Shown here: one piece after another, positions 39,220-48,290 of the stretch | Layout: every line of letters starts with the position of its first letter | Numbering within the stretch: position 1 is the stretch's first letter | NCBI GenBank assembly: GCA_045587385.1 | Contig: JAZNCE010000003.1 | Location: 1-64,000 of the forward strand | Direction of reading: 5' to 3' | Source: SVQP01 sp045587385 | GTDB lineage: Bacteria; Bacillota; Clostridia; Oscillospirales; CAG-272 | DNA length: 64,000 nucleotides | Made by a program: the position numbers and the translations under genes | Notes under the pieces: generated by a model | Seen by the model: the letters and a program-made list of their open reading frames with translations, nothing else | Database searches by the model: none | What the model was told of the DNA's origin: nothing

Positions 39220-39301
39220 GTCATACTATGTAATATAAAATTCGTATGACAGAGGCGGCTGGGACCTGTAAAGCACGGGAAGTCGGAGTGAGCATGCCGC
39301 C
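39220..39301. other. Structured intergenic segment between ispF and rpe
   Basis: Two nested signals lie here: GTCATAC (39220-39226) with GTATGAC (39244-39250), and GGCGGC (39254-39259) with GCCGCC (39296-39301) enclosing a CCTGT/ACGGG mini-stem. It has no T-run and no ORF. It could be an mRNA processing or stability element, or a small RNA. I do not recognise it. Confidence 0.35.
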
Positions 39302-39312
39302 AAAGTGATACT

Positions 39313-39786
39313 TTATATACGTTCTATCAAGCAGACCGCGTGTGCGGCAATGCCAAGCCCCTCTCCCGTAAAGCCAAGGTGCTCCTCGGTGGTTGCCTTG
39401 ACGTTGATCTGATCTGCGTCACAACCCAGCGCACGGGCAAGATTTTGCTTCATGAACGGGATATGGGGTGCGAGCTTGGGGGCTTGCGCGATGACGGTGG
39501 CGTCTACGTTGCCGATGCGGTAGCCTTGGTTTGCCAGCAAAGCAGCCACGTGCTGTGCCAGCTTTAAGCTGTCGGCACCCTTGTACGCGGGATCGGTATC
39601 GGGAAAATGCTTGCCGATGTCACCGAGCGCGGCTGCGCCCAGCAGCGCGTCCATGACCGCGTGGGTCAGTACGTCGGCATCCGAGTGCCCGAGCAGCCCT
39701 TTTTCGTAAGGAATATTCACGCCGCCTATGATCAGATCGCGCCCTTCGACCAAGCGGTGTACGTCGTATCCGTGTCCGATCCTCAT
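39313..39786 (-). CDS. ispF: 2-C-methyl-D-erythritol 2,4-cyclodiphosphate synthase
   Basis: This 157-residue trimeric zinc enzyme of the MEP isoprenoid pathway has metal ligands in GYDVHRL, GLLGHSDADVLTHAVMDALLGA and the active-site KATTEEHLGFTG. The length is exact for the family. It overlaps ispD by four bases, so MEP steps three and five are coupled. Confidence 0.96.
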   Translation of the reverse strand: MRIGHGYDVHRLVEGRDLIIGGVNIPYEKGLLGHSDADVLTHAVMDALLGAAALGDIGKHFPDTDPAYKGADSLKLAQHVAALLANQGYRIGNVDATVIAQAPKLAPHIPFMKQNLARALGCDADQINVKATTEEHLGFTGEGLGIAAHAVCLIERI

Positions 39787-40568
39787 GCCTGCGCCTCGCT
39801 TTCTTTTTGGCGCATGTCCAAAATCAGCTGCGCGTAGGGCAGATCACAAGGCTCGGTGATCTTGATATTCTGCTTGGAGCACTTGACCATCTTGACGGGA
39901 TGCTTGACAAACTCGATCAAGGAATTATCGTCTGTTGCGGTAAACTTATGCTCGATTGCAGCATAGCTTGCCGCGAGATACAGCGCATGGCGGAAGACTT
40001 GCGGCGTCTGCGCCTGCCAGCACAGCGCACGCTCGGGAGTACTTGCGATATAGCCCGATTTTTCGACGATTTTGACCGTGTCGGTAGCGGGAATGCCCGC
40101 AGATGCTGCATCGGTCTTATACGCCACGCGGCAGACCTCGCTGATCTCCTCGGGGGTGGTCAGACAGCGTGCCGCGTCGGCAATCGCTACGTAGCGCACC
40201 TTGTCGCTGACCGCCTCCACGCCCGCAAGGGCGGAAGCCTGGCGGGTCACGCCACCTGCAACTACGGCTGTCAGCTTGGTAATGCCGTATTTATCTTTGA
40301 ACTCCCAATACAGATCCATTTCGTCCTGCTTGGCGGCTACCACGATCTCACCGATGCAGGGCGTATTTTGGTATGCCAGCAGCGTGTGCACCACCAGGGG
40401 CTTGCCGCAAAGTTCCAGCATCTGCTTGGTCGTTTCCGTGCCCATGCGCGTGCCGTTGCCGCCCGCTACGATGATCGCGGCGGTGTAGTCGCGTTTGCCT
40501 GCATGCTTACTTGCCGCGCGCAGAACTTCAGCTGCGTCCTTGGCGGCATCTTTTGCGGTGTAACTCAT
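39783..40568 (-). CDS. ispD: 2-C-methyl-D-erythritol 4-phosphate cytidylyltransferase
   Basis: This 261-residue enzyme couples CTP to MEP. It has AAIIVAGGNGTRMG and the KQMLELCGKPLVVHTL block. The usual HDGARP/HDAARP segment reads IADAARCL here. QTPQVFR and TDDNSLIE are intact. It has ~28 extra N-terminal residues. It overlaps rpiB by four bases. Confidence 0.93.
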   Translation of the reverse strand: MSYTAKDAAKDAAEVLRAASKHAGKRDYTAAIIVAGGNGTRMGTETTKQMLELCGKPLVVHTLLAYQNTPCIGEIVVAAKQDEMDLYWEFKDKYGITKLTAVVAGGVTRQASALAGVEAVSDKVRYVAIADAARCLTTPEEISEVCRVAYKTDAASAGIPATDTVKIVEKSGYIASTPERALCWQAQTPQVFRHALYLAASYAAIEHKFTATDDNSLIEFVKHPVKMVKCSKQNIKITEPCDLPYAQLILDMRQKESEAQA

Positions 40569-41023
40569 TGCTTCTCGCTGTCGTCAAGCGCGTTGATGGC
40601 AGCCACGCGGGGGATATGACGCTCACCCTCAAATTCTTGGTTCAAAAATGCATCTACCATCGTGCATGCAACGCCATAGCCTACGACGCGTGCGCCAAAG
40701 CACAGCACGTTTGCATCGTTGTGCATGCGGGTTGCACGGGCGGAGAAGGCCTCGGAGCAGCAAGCGGCACGAATGCCTCTATGCTTGTTTGCACACATGG
40801 ACATGCCAATGCCCGTGCCGCAGATCAGAATGCCGACGGGAAATTCACCGCTTTGGATTTTGGTGCAAAGCGCGTGCGCGATATCGGGATAGCTGCATGC
40901 ATCGGTGCTGTAGCAGCCAACGTCAAGCAGTTCTGCGCCTTGATTTGCCAAATACTGCTTGATCTGCTCCTTGAGCGCAAATCCTGCGTGATCACATCCG
41001 ATTACGATTTTGTTGTACAGCAT
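40565..41023 (-). CDS. rpiB: Ribose-5-phosphate isomerase B
   Basis: This 152-residue enzyme has the family motifs IGCDHAGFALKE, GCYSTDACSYPD, GILICGTGIGMSMCANK and RATRMHNDANVL. ATG 41023 after AAAGGAG is the start; a longer open frame has no ribosome site. The gene lies between tsaB and ispD. With rpe downstream it covers both pentose-phosphate isomerisations. Confidence 0.94.
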   Translation of the reverse strand: MLYNKIVIGCDHAGFALKEQIKQYLANQGAELLDVGCYSTDACSYPDIAHALCTKIQSGEFPVGILICGTGIGMSMCANKHRGIRAACCSEAFSARATRMHNDANVLCFGARVVGYGVACTMVDAFLNQEFEGERHIPRVAAINALDDSEKQ

Positions 41024-41036
41024 AGTTGTTTCTCCT

Positions 41037-41741
41037 TTATACGTTCTCTTTGGAAAGTCGTTCGTTTCGTTCGCGTTCAGCCTGCGAGGGGCGCAGGTAA
41101 ACGGGTGCCAAAGTAGCATCGTCCACGGCTTCGCCGCGCTCATATGCTGCAAGTCCGCAAAGGGCTACGCTGTAGCCGCTCTGATAGCGCAGCTCGTCGG
41201 GCACGGGGCGGACGGTTGCTTTTTCAAGTCCTTCAAGTGTGATGTCGCAGCCGTCACCCACCAAGTAAATGGGCTGATCCATAGAGCAAAGCGCTTCGTC
41301 CAGCTCGGCAATCGAGATGGCGCGGTCAGGGCAAAGGCGGTTCAGTACGCCGTTCTCGCAAGAAAACAGCGCGTTATATACCTGCGCGCGGCGCGCATTC
41401 ATAACGGGGCAAATAATGCCGTTAAAATATCTTAAATTATACGCAAGGGCCTCCAAGGTGGAAACGCCCGCGCAGGGAATGTTTTTGCCAAATGCAAGTC
41501 CCTTGACTGTGGCAACGCCGATGCGCACGCCCGTAAACGAGCCGGGACCGTTGCTGACGGCGAACAGGTCAAGATCGTCGATCTCCCATTCCGCACTTTT
41601 CAAAACGGACTCGATCATGGGAAGCAGGGTCTGACTGTGCGTGTTGCCCGTGTTGAGCGTATAGTGTGCGACCATGCGGGAGTCCTCGCAAAGTGCCACA
41701 GAGCCAACCACGGCAGAGGAATCAAGTGCCAAAATCTTCAT
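41037..41741 (-). CDS. tsaB: tRNA t6A biosynthesis protein TsaB
   Basis: This 234-residue ASKHA-fold partner of TsaD and TsaE in t6A37 formation starts MKILALDSSA and carries NTGNTHSQTLLP and VSNGPGSFTGVRIGVATVKGLA. It starts 3 bp after tsaE. Confidence 0.94.
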   Translation of the reverse strand: MKILALDSSAVVGSVALCEDSRMVAHYTLNTGNTHSQTLLPMIESVLKSAEWEIDDLDLFAVSNGPGSFTGVRIGVATVKGLAFGKNIPCAGVSTLEALAYNLRYFNGIICPVMNARRAQVYNALFSCENGVLNRLCPDRAISIAELDEALCSMDQPIYLVGDGCDITLEGLEKATVRPVPDELRYQSGYSVALCGLAAYERGEAVDDATLAPVYLRPSQAERERNERLSKENV

Positions 41742-41744
41742 CTG

Positions 41745-42209
41745 TCAGATCCTTTCTATGCGTATCTCGCGGCTGTCGGGAGCATCCGCATTATTTTTGG
41801 TAATGGTGACGCGCAGATAGTGAAGAGGGAGCGCGTAGGGGATCTTCTCGCACCATTCCGCAATGCAAATGCCGCGGTCGGGGTAATCGTCAAAGCCCAT
41901 GGAGTACAGGTCGTCCTCCGAGTCAATGCGGTACATGTCAAAGTGGAACAGCGAGGTCTTGGTCTGCTTGTTTCTGTATTCGTTGACCAAGGTAAAGGTA
42001 GGGGAGCGCACAAGGCTCTCGGGAGAGAGCACCGACGCAAAGCCGCGCGTAAAGGCGGTCTTACCCACGCCAAGGTCGCCGTAAAGGGCAACGAAACGGG
42101 GCAGGGTTTTATCTGCTGTCATGGCGTTAGCAAGAGCTGCACCCACCTCTTCGGTTTCGGTCGGTGAGAGCGTCTGCACGCAAAGCGGGAAAGAAATATC
42201 TATATTCAT
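41745..42209 (-). CDS. tsaE: tRNA t6A biosynthesis ATPase TsaE
   Basis: This 154-residue P-loop ATPase has Walker A GDLGVGKT followed by AFTRGF, then SPTFTLVNEY, FHFDMYRI and EWCEKI. ATG 42209 is preferred; ATG 42218 is an alternative. It is the first gene of tsaE-tsaB-rpiB-ispD-ispF. Confidence 0.94.
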   Translation of the reverse strand: MNIDISFPLCVQTLSPTETEEVGAALANAMTADKTLPRFVALYGDLGVGKTAFTRGFASVLSPESLVRSPTFTLVNEYRNKQTKTSLFHFDMYRIDSEDDLYSMGFDDYPDRGICIAEWCEKIPYALPLHYLRVTITKNNADAPDSREIRIERI

Positions 42210-42243
42210 ACCTGTCATCCTGTCAAAACACTTATTCAAAATA

Positions 42244-42272
42244 ATTATAACACAAAAAGCCCTTATTGTAAA
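42244..42272 (-). promoter_or_regulatory. Promoter for the tsaE operon, overlapping a terminator
   Basis: On the minus strand TTTACA (42267-42272), a 17-bp spacer and TATAAT (42244-42249). The -35 lies in the loop and stem of the upstream terminator. Confidence 0.8.
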
Positions 42273-42281
42273 GGGCTTTTT
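42254..42281 (-). terminator. Terminator of the pheST operon
   Basis: The 11-bp stem AAAAAGCCCTT/AAGGGCTTTTT with a 6-base loop lies 20 bp after the DUF896 gene and overlaps the tsaE promoter. Confidence 0.88.
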
Positions 42282-42300
42282 GGTATTGAATATGAGTTTT

Positions 42301-42528
42301 TTATTTTTTGTCCGCATCGGACTTGGGGCGATCTGCGACCTGCTCGCGCGTGCCGTCGGGGCGCACGATGACCGTGTTATCCAGAATACCTGTCATAGAT
42401 GCGCGGAACTCGCGAATATATTCGGTGCGAAGAGCCGCTCTTTCTTCAAGCTCCGCTTCGGTCAACTGTTCGCCTCTCTTGACCTTTGCCGCAAGCTCGT
42501 TGATGCGGTTAAGCTTTTCTTTTTCCAT
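42301..42528 (-). CDS. DUF896 (UPF0291, YnzC-like) protein
   Basis: The 75 residues match the YnzC family: KEKLNRINELAAKVKRGEQLTEAELEE then LRTEYIREFRASM. The family is a small helical-hairpin protein linked to the SOS operon in Bacillus, with no defined reaction. It starts 14 bp after the ABC exporter gene. Confidence 0.9.
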   Translation of the reverse strand: MEKEKLNRINELAAKVKRGEQLTEAELEERAALRTEYIREFRASMTGILDNTVIVRPDGTREQVADRPKSDADKK

Positions 42529-42542
42529 AGTGAATTCCTTTC

Positions 42543-44315
42543 TCAGTCAGCGGTATAAAGCTTGTAGAGATCCGCGTACATGCCGCCCTTTTCGGTCAGC
42601 TCCTTGTGCGTACCCTCCTCGACAATACCGTCTGCCGTCAGCACCACAATGCGGTCTGCGTTCTTAATGGTGGTCAGACGGTGGGCAATGGTAATGGTGG
42701 TTCTGCCCACGGTCAGCTTTTCAATGGATTTCTGCACCAGTCGCTCGCTTTCGTTGTCAAGCGCGCTGGTTGCCTCGTCCAAGATCAGCACGGGCGGGTT
42801 CTTAAGGAACACGCGCGCAATGGATACGCGCTGACGCTGACCGCCCGAAAGCTTAAGTCCGCGCTCACCCACGTAGGTGTTGTAACGGTCGGGCAGCTGA
42901 TCGATAAATTCGTCAGCCCCTGCCAGCTTTGCTGCCGCCTCGATCTCCTCGTCGGTGGCGTCGGGCTTGCCGTATGCAATGTTATCGCGGATGGTGCCCG
43001 AGAACAGGTATACGTTTTGCTGCACGATACCGATATTTTGGCGCAGCGAACGCATGGTGACGTCCTGAATATTTTGCCCGTCAATTAAAATCTGACCGCC
43101 CTGCAGCTCGTAGAAGCGGGGAATGAGTGAGCAAAGCGTGGTCTTGCCGCAGCCGGAAGGACCAACCAGCGCCACGTTTTCACCTGCACGCACGTGCAAG
43201 GAAAGCTCGCTGAGCACGTTTTGCACCTTGTCCTCCTCGTAGCGGAAGGTGACCTTGTCCAGCACAATGTCACCACGGACGTTTTCCAAAATCTTGGCAC
43301 CGGGCTTGTCCTGAATGTCGGGGACAACGTCCAGAATCTCGGAGAAACGCTCAATACCTGTCATACCGCGCTGGAACTGCTCGGTAAACTCCACGATGCG
43401 GCGCACCGAGGTAAACAGGGTAGAAACGTACATCAAAAACGCAATATAGTCGGCAGCGTCGAGCTGGATCACGGGATTTTCCGCAATCAGCAACAGCGCA
43501 CCCACGACCACGACAACGATATAGAGAAGACCTTCGAAAAAGCGCGTGGACGCCTGGAACATGCCCATATATTTGTACATGGTGCCCTTGATGCCGAGGA
43601 ACTTGTGATTGCCCTCGTGGAATTTTCTGATTTCCGTGCCCTCGTTGGCAAACGCCTTGACCTCGTGAATGCCCAATAGGCTATCCTCGACCTGCGAGTT
43701 GAGCTCACCCACCTGCACGCGCGATTGGCGGAAGGCTTCCTTCATCTTGCCGTTGAAGGAGATCAGCACCAAAATCATGACGGGAATCATGGCAAAGGTG
43801 ACCAGTGCCAATATGGGATTGATGATCAGCAGAATGACGAAAGAGCCCAAGATCTTGACGCCCGCAATGAAAAATTCCTCGGGGCAATGGTGTGCAAATT
43901 CGGTAATGTCGAACAAGTCGCTGGTAATACGCGACATCAGCGTACCCACCTTGGTGTTATCAAAGTAGGAAAAGCTGAGCTTTTGCAAATGTCCGAACAG
44001 ATCGCGGCGCATGTCGGTCTCCATTTTCGCACCGATGATGTGCCCGCGGTTTGCCATGTAGTAATACGCAATAGTATCGATCAGACGCATGGCAAGATAC
44101 ACGCCGCCAAAGGTCAGGATCATGGTGACCGTCAGCGAAATGGGTTCCTCTTGCGCAGCGCCCGTGATTTTTCTTACGATCAGCGGCAACGCCAGCTCGC
44201 ACATGGTGGTCAGAGCCGCGCAGCAAAGATCAAAGATGATGTCCTTGGTATAGGGCTTATAGTAGGGAAGAAACCGCTTGATCGGATGTGTCTTTTTGGT
44301 TTTGTTTTTCGCCAT
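42543..44315 (-). CDS. ABC exporter, half-transporter (MsbA/LmrA type)
   Basis: This 590-residue membrane-ATPase fusion has six transmembrane helices (~1-320) and a nucleotide-binding domain with Walker A GPSGCGKTT, Q-loop VQQNVYLFSG, signature LSGGQ, Walker B LILDEATSALD and switch His in AHRLTTI. It should act as a homodimer exporting lipids or drugs. It is in the pheST operon, 63 bp after pheT. That gap contains a hairpin (GGGGCTGCTGC.../...GCAGCACCCC) without a T-run. Confidence 0.92.
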   Translation of the reverse strand: MAKNKTKKTHPIKRFLPYYKPYTKDIIFDLCCAALTTMCELALPLIVRKITGAAQEEPISLTVTMILTFGGVYLAMRLIDTIAYYYMANRGHIIGAKMETDMRRDLFGHLQKLSFSYFDNTKVGTLMSRITSDLFDITEFAHHCPEEFFIAGVKILGSFVILLIINPILALVTFAMIPVMILVLISFNGKMKEAFRQSRVQVGELNSQVEDSLLGIHEVKAFANEGTEIRKFHEGNHKFLGIKGTMYKYMGMFQASTRFFEGLLYIVVVVVGALLLIAENPVIQLDAADYIAFLMYVSTLFTSVRRIVEFTEQFQRGMTGIERFSEILDVVPDIQDKPGAKILENVRGDIVLDKVTFRYEEDKVQNVLSELSLHVRAGENVALVGPSGCGKTTLCSLIPRFYELQGGQILIDGQNIQDVTMRSLRQNIGIVQQNVYLFSGTIRDNIAYGKPDATDEEIEAAAKLAGADEFIDQLPDRYNTYVGERGLKLSGGQRQRVSIARVFLKNPPVLILDEATSALDNESERLVQKSIEKLTVGRTTITIAHRLTTIKNADRIVVLTADGIVEEGTHKELTEKGGMYADLYKLYTAD

Positions 44316-44378
44316 GACACAAGCTCCTTTCTGTGTGTTGGGGGGTGCTGCGTATGCAGCAGCCCCTCGGATATGACT

Positions 44379-46781
44379 TTAAGCGCGAAGCGCAATACCC
44401 AGCTTGAATTTGAGGTCGTTGATGATTTTTTTGGAGATCTTGTCAGCTTCCTCAACGGTCAGGGTACGGTCAGTTGCACGCAGCGTGACGCGGAATGCAA
44501 CGCTCTTGTTGCCCACACCCAGCTTTTCGCCGCGGAAGATGTCGAACAGCTCGACCTTTTCTACCAGAGCACCGCCTGCCTTGGCGATCACGTTCATGAT
44601 CTTGCCAACCTCCAGCTCCTCAGCGCAAACGAATGCGTAGTCGCGGGTTGCAGCGGGGAACTTGGGCAGGGGCTTGTAGTCGGGCTCGGTATTGGAAACC
44701 TCGAACAGCGCGTCAAAGTCGATCTCGGCGCAAAGAACGGGAATGTTCATGCCGTAATTGTCAGCCACAACGGGGTGAATCTGACCGAATACGCCCAGAT
44801 ACTTGCCGTCTGCAGTGGTCACAACAGCACATCTGCCGGGATGGTAAGAGGGATTTTCGGAGCAAGCGGTATACTGTGCACCCTTGACGCCTGCCATCTT
44901 GAGCAGATTTTCTACAGCACCCTTCATGTCGTAGAAATCAGCGTCGCCGTACATGCCCACGGTCACAACCGTCTTTTCCTCGGGCAGGTTCGCGGGATCT
45001 GCGTCGGGCAGATAAATGGTAGCCATTTCAAACAGACGCACGTTCTGATTGGAGAAGTTGTTGTTTCTCTGCAGAACCTCCATCAAAGAGGGCAGCGCGG
45101 TGGTACGCATGACGCTGGTGTCCTCGCCAAGCGGGTTGGAAATGACAACAGAGGTGCGCAGAGAGCTGTCAGCAGGCAGCGCGATTGCGTCGTAGTACTT
45201 GGGGCTGATGAAGGAGAAGGTCTGAATCTGCGAGATGCCCATGCCGTACATCAGCTGCTCGGTTGCCACAAACAGCTTCTGCTTGGGGGTACGCATGCCC
45301 TGCGTGGTCTCTGCCTTGATGCAGGAGGAGGGAATCTTGTCATAACCCCAGATACGCACGATCTCTTCTGCAATATCCTGCATGCAGTTAAGGTCGGAGC
45401 GGAAGGAAGGCACGTAAATGTTGCCGTTCTCTACGCGGCACTCCAAGGTGGCGAGAATGTCGATCATGGTCTGCTCGTCGATCTCGGTGCCAAGGAACTT
45501 GTTATACTTTTCGGGCGTGAAGGGCAGCACGACCTGCTCCTTCTTGCCGGGGTAAACGTCGATCAAGCCGTCCACCACGTCACCTGCGCCCAGCATTTCA
45601 ACCAGCTGGCATGCGCGCATCAAGCCGGGCAGGCAGTTTTCGGGGTCAAGACCCTTTTCAAAGCGTGCGGAGGATTCGGTTCTCATGCCGTTCTTCTTTG
45701 CGGTCACGCGCGTGTCGGGACCGGAGAAGCAAGCGGACTCAAATACTACAGTCACGGTGTCGTTCTCGATTTCGCTGTTCAGTCCACCCATAACGCCTGC
45801 GAGTGCGCAAGCCTTATTGCCGTCTGCAATGACCAGCATGGAGGAATCCAGGGTGTGGCTGACGTTGTCAAGAGATACGAATACCTCACCGTCGCCGGCG
45901 CGGCGTACGTTGATCTCCTTGCCCTCGATCTGCTTGTAATCGAACGCGTGCATGGGCTGACCGTACTCCAGCATGACGTAGTTGGTAATGTCAACGATAT
46001 TGTTGATGGGGCGCACACCTGCAGCACGCAGACGTCTGCGCATCCATACGGGAGAGGGAGCGATCTTGACGTTCTTGACTACCTTTGCAGCGTAGCGATA
46101 GCAAAGATCGGGCGCGCTGATGCCTACGGAGAGATAGTTATCAATGCTGTCACCGTCCTGCGTACCGTTGACGTATACGGGGGGAATGTGCCACTCAAGA
46201 TCCATGGAAGCTGCCGTCTCGCGTGCAAGACCGATGACGGACAGACAGTCGGGGCGGTTGGAGGTGATCTCAAACTCGACTACCGTGTCGCGGATCATTT
46301 CACAGTCGCAAATATCCTGTCCGAGATATGCTTCGTAGCTCTCGGGCAGAATCCAGATGCCGTTTTCCTCAACACCGGGGCAGTCGTTGGCGGTCAAGCC
46401 CAGCTCTGCAAACGAGCACATCATACCGTTGGAGTCAATGCCGCGCAGCTTACCTGCCTTGATCTGCTTGCCCTCAGCCACGGTTGCGGGAGCGACTGCA
46501 GCGGGAACGATCGCGCCAACGAATACGTTCTGCGCGCCGGTAACGATCTGAATGGGAGCTTCTGCACCCACGTCGATCTGACAGATCCAAAGGTGATCGG
46601 AGTCGGGGTGGTGCTCCATAGCAACTACCTTACCAATGCGAACGTTAGAAATATCCTCTGCGAGTACCTCGAAGCCCTCTACCTTGGAGCCGGTATCGGT
46701 CATGCGGTCGCAGTACTTCTTAACGTCTGCAATCTTGTCTGTATCAATATAATCGTGAAGCCAATTAAAAGAAAGATTCAT
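44379..46781 (-). CDS. pheT: Phenylalanyl-tRNA synthetase beta subunit
   Basis: This 800-residue subunit has the N-terminal tRNA-binding OB fold (VVAMEHHPDSDHLWICQIDVG), B3/B4 editing region, B5 domain and C-terminal FDX-ACB domain (FRVTLRATDRTLTVEEADK). The length is normal. It lies 17 bp after pheS. Confidence 0.97.
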   Translation of the reverse strand: MNLSFNWLHDYIDTDKIADVKKYCDRMTDTGSKVEGFEVLAEDISNVRIGKVVAMEHHPDSDHLWICQIDVGAEAPIQIVTGAQNVFVGAIVPAAVAPATVAEGKQIKAGKLRGIDSNGMMCSFAELGLTANDCPGVEENGIWILPESYEAYLGQDICDCEMIRDTVVEFEITSNRPDCLSVIGLARETAASMDLEWHIPPVYVNGTQDGDSIDNYLSVGISAPDLCYRYAAKVVKNVKIAPSPVWMRRRLRAAGVRPINNIVDITNYVMLEYGQPMHAFDYKQIEGKEINVRRAGDGEVFVSLDNVSHTLDSSMLVIADGNKACALAGVMGGLNSEIENDTVTVVFESACFSGPDTRVTAKKNGMRTESSARFEKGLDPENCLPGLMRACQLVEMLGAGDVVDGLIDVYPGKKEQVVLPFTPEKYNKFLGTEIDEQTMIDILATLECRVENGNIYVPSFRSDLNCMQDIAEEIVRIWGYDKIPSSCIKAETTQGMRTPKQKLFVATEQLMYGMGISQIQTFSFISPKYYDAIALPADSSLRTSVVISNPLGEDTSVMRTTALPSLMEVLQRNNNFSNQNVRLFEMATIYLPDADPANLPEEKTVVTVGMYGDADFYDMKGAVENLLKMAGVKGAQYTACSENPSYHPGRCAVVTTADGKYLGVFGQIHPVVADNYGMNIPVLCAEIDFDALFEVSNTEPDYKPLPKFPAATRDYAFVCAEELEVGKIMNVIAKAGGALVEKVELFDIFRGEKLGVGNKSVAFRVTLRATDRTLTVEEADKISKKIINDLKFKLGIALRA

Positions 46782-46798
46782 ATCTTTGCTCTCCTTTC

Positions 46799-47809
46799 TC
46801 AGAACTGCTCAAGGAAACGTACGTCGTTCTCATAGAACAGACGAATGTCGTCTACGTGATACTTGAGCATGGCGATACGCTCGATACCCATACCGAACGC
46901 AAAGCCGCTGTATTCCTCGGGGTCAATGCCGCACATGGTCAGCACGTTGGGGTGCACCATGCCCGCGCCCAGAATTTCGATCCAGCCCTCGCCCTTGCAA
47001 AGTCTGCAGCCCTTACCGCCGCAAGCAAAGCAGGAAACGTCCACCTCTGCGCTGGGCTCGGTGAAGGGGAAGTGGTGGGGACGGAAACGGCAACGGGTGT
47101 CCTCGCCGAACTGTGCCTTTGCAAAGGTCTCCAGCATGCCCTTGAGGTCGCCCATGGTAATGCCTTTGTCAACGACAAGACCTTCCATCTGATGGAACAG
47201 AGGGGAGTGGGTTGCGTCCATCGCGTCGGAACGGTAAACGCGGCCGGGGGAGATGATGCGGATCGGAGGCTTCTGTACCTCCATGGTTCTCGCCTGTACG
47301 GGAGAGGTCTGCGAGCGCAAGAGGATATTCTCGGTGATGTAGAAGGTGTCCTGCGTATCGCGCGCGGGGTGATTTTCCGGAATGTTGAGCTTCTGGAAGT
47401 TGTAGAGGTCGTACTCTACCTCGGGACCTTCTGCAATAGAGAAGCCCATACCGATAAAGATCTCTTCCATATCTCTCTGTACGCGGGTCAGGGGGTGTAC
47501 GTGACCGACGCGGGTGGTCTTGCCGGGCATGGTAACGTCCAAGCGCTCAGCCTTGAGCTGCTCTTGGAGCGCGGCTGCCTTCTGTGCTTCTGCCTTTTGG
47601 GCAACGGCTGCCTCGATCTCCTCGCGCACCTGGTTTGCCAGCTGACCGATTACGGGTCTTTCCTCGGCAGTCAGCTTGCCCATACCGCGCAATACGGCGG
47701 TCAGCTCACCCTTTTTGCCAAGGTATTGAATTCTGATCTGCTCAAGATCTTCGCCTGCAGCAATCTTTTCAAGTGCTGTCTGACGAATTTGATTCAGCAT
47801 TTCTTTCAT
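46799..47809 (-). CDS. pheS: Phenylalanyl-tRNA synthetase alpha subunit
   Basis: This 336-residue catalytic subunit has an N-terminal coiled coil and class II motifs: HPLTRVQRDMEEIF, GRVYRSDAMDATHSPLFHQMEGL and GFAFGMGIERIAMLKY. AAGGAAGG precedes the ATG. It is the first gene of pheS-pheT-ABC-DUF896 under a Phe T-box. Confidence 0.97.
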   Translation of the reverse strand: MKEMLNQIRQTALEKIAAGEDLEQIRIQYLGKKGELTAVLRGMGKLTAEERPVIGQLANQVREEIEAAVAQKAEAQKAAALQEQLKAERLDVTMPGKTTRVGHVHPLTRVQRDMEEIFIGMGFSIAEGPEVEYDLYNFQKLNIPENHPARDTQDTFYITENILLRSQTSPVQARTMEVQKPPIRIISPGRVYRSDAMDATHSPLFHQMEGLVVDKGITMGDLKGMLETFAKAQFGEDTRCRFRPHHFPFTEPSAEVDVSCFACGGKGCRLCKGEGWIEILGAGMVHPNVLTMCGIDPEEYSGFAFGMGIERIAMLKYHVDDIRLFYENDVRFLEQF

Positions 47810-47852
47810 GTTGATTCCTTCCTTTTATTTAGAAATTGTTTTTTATAAATAT

Positions 47853-48108
47853 AAAAAGCCGCCCCATACAAACATGGGACGGCATAAAAACCGCGGTACC
47901 ACCCAATTAAAGGCGTGTGGCGCATAAGCGCACAAAGCCAACACTCTGCTGACAAATAACGGTGTCTGCCGTGCCTCGCTACCCCGAAATGGCTCACAAG
48001 ACCTGCTCCGAAGGGAAATGCAACCCACGCCCCGCAAGACCGCTCTCAGCCGTGTCGGTCCTCTCTGTGTGCTTTTGCCGTGTGCGCTGACTTCATCATC
48101 GCATTTAC
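47853..48108 (-). ncRNA. T-box riboswitch, phenylalanine (UUC)
   Basis: On the minus strand, GATGATGAAG opens stem I. AGAGAG and a GACCG-closed distal loop follow, then T-box TGGGTGGTACCGCGG (47891-47905) and a terminator stem (47858-47867 with 47874-47883) with a T-run. The codon one base before the CTTC that pairs with GAAG is UUC (plus-strand 48015-48017), matching pheST. Confidence 0.92.
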
Positions 48109-48114
48109 CGCTAT

Positions 48115-48143
48115 ATTATATCATATATCTTTCCCGTTTGCAA
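48115..48143 (-). promoter_or_regulatory. Promoter for the pheST T-box leader
   Basis: On the minus strand TTGCAA (48138-48143), a 17-bp spacer and TATAAT (48115-48120). Confidence 0.8.
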
Positions 48144-48230
48144 GGGGTTTTGAGAATATTTTTGCGAAATTCGCGGTGAAATGCAATGCACAACACCCGG
48201 AGAAACTGTATTTCGTCCTATTTTCTTTTC

Positions 48231-48259
48231 TTGACTTTCCCCATACGCCATGGTACAAT
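48231..48259 (+). promoter_or_regulatory. Promoter for the BamE-like protein
   Basis: TTGACT (48231-48236), a 17-bp spacer and TACAAT (48254-48259). Confidence 0.8.
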
Positions 48260-48290
48260 GAAAACAACGATACGGGAAAGGGGATAGCAT

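Noticed and set aside
43725..46835. A 1036-codon plus-strand open frame opposite pheT and the ABC exporter
   Set aside because: It is a shadow of well-conserved minus-strand genes, with no motif and no promoter or ribosome site.
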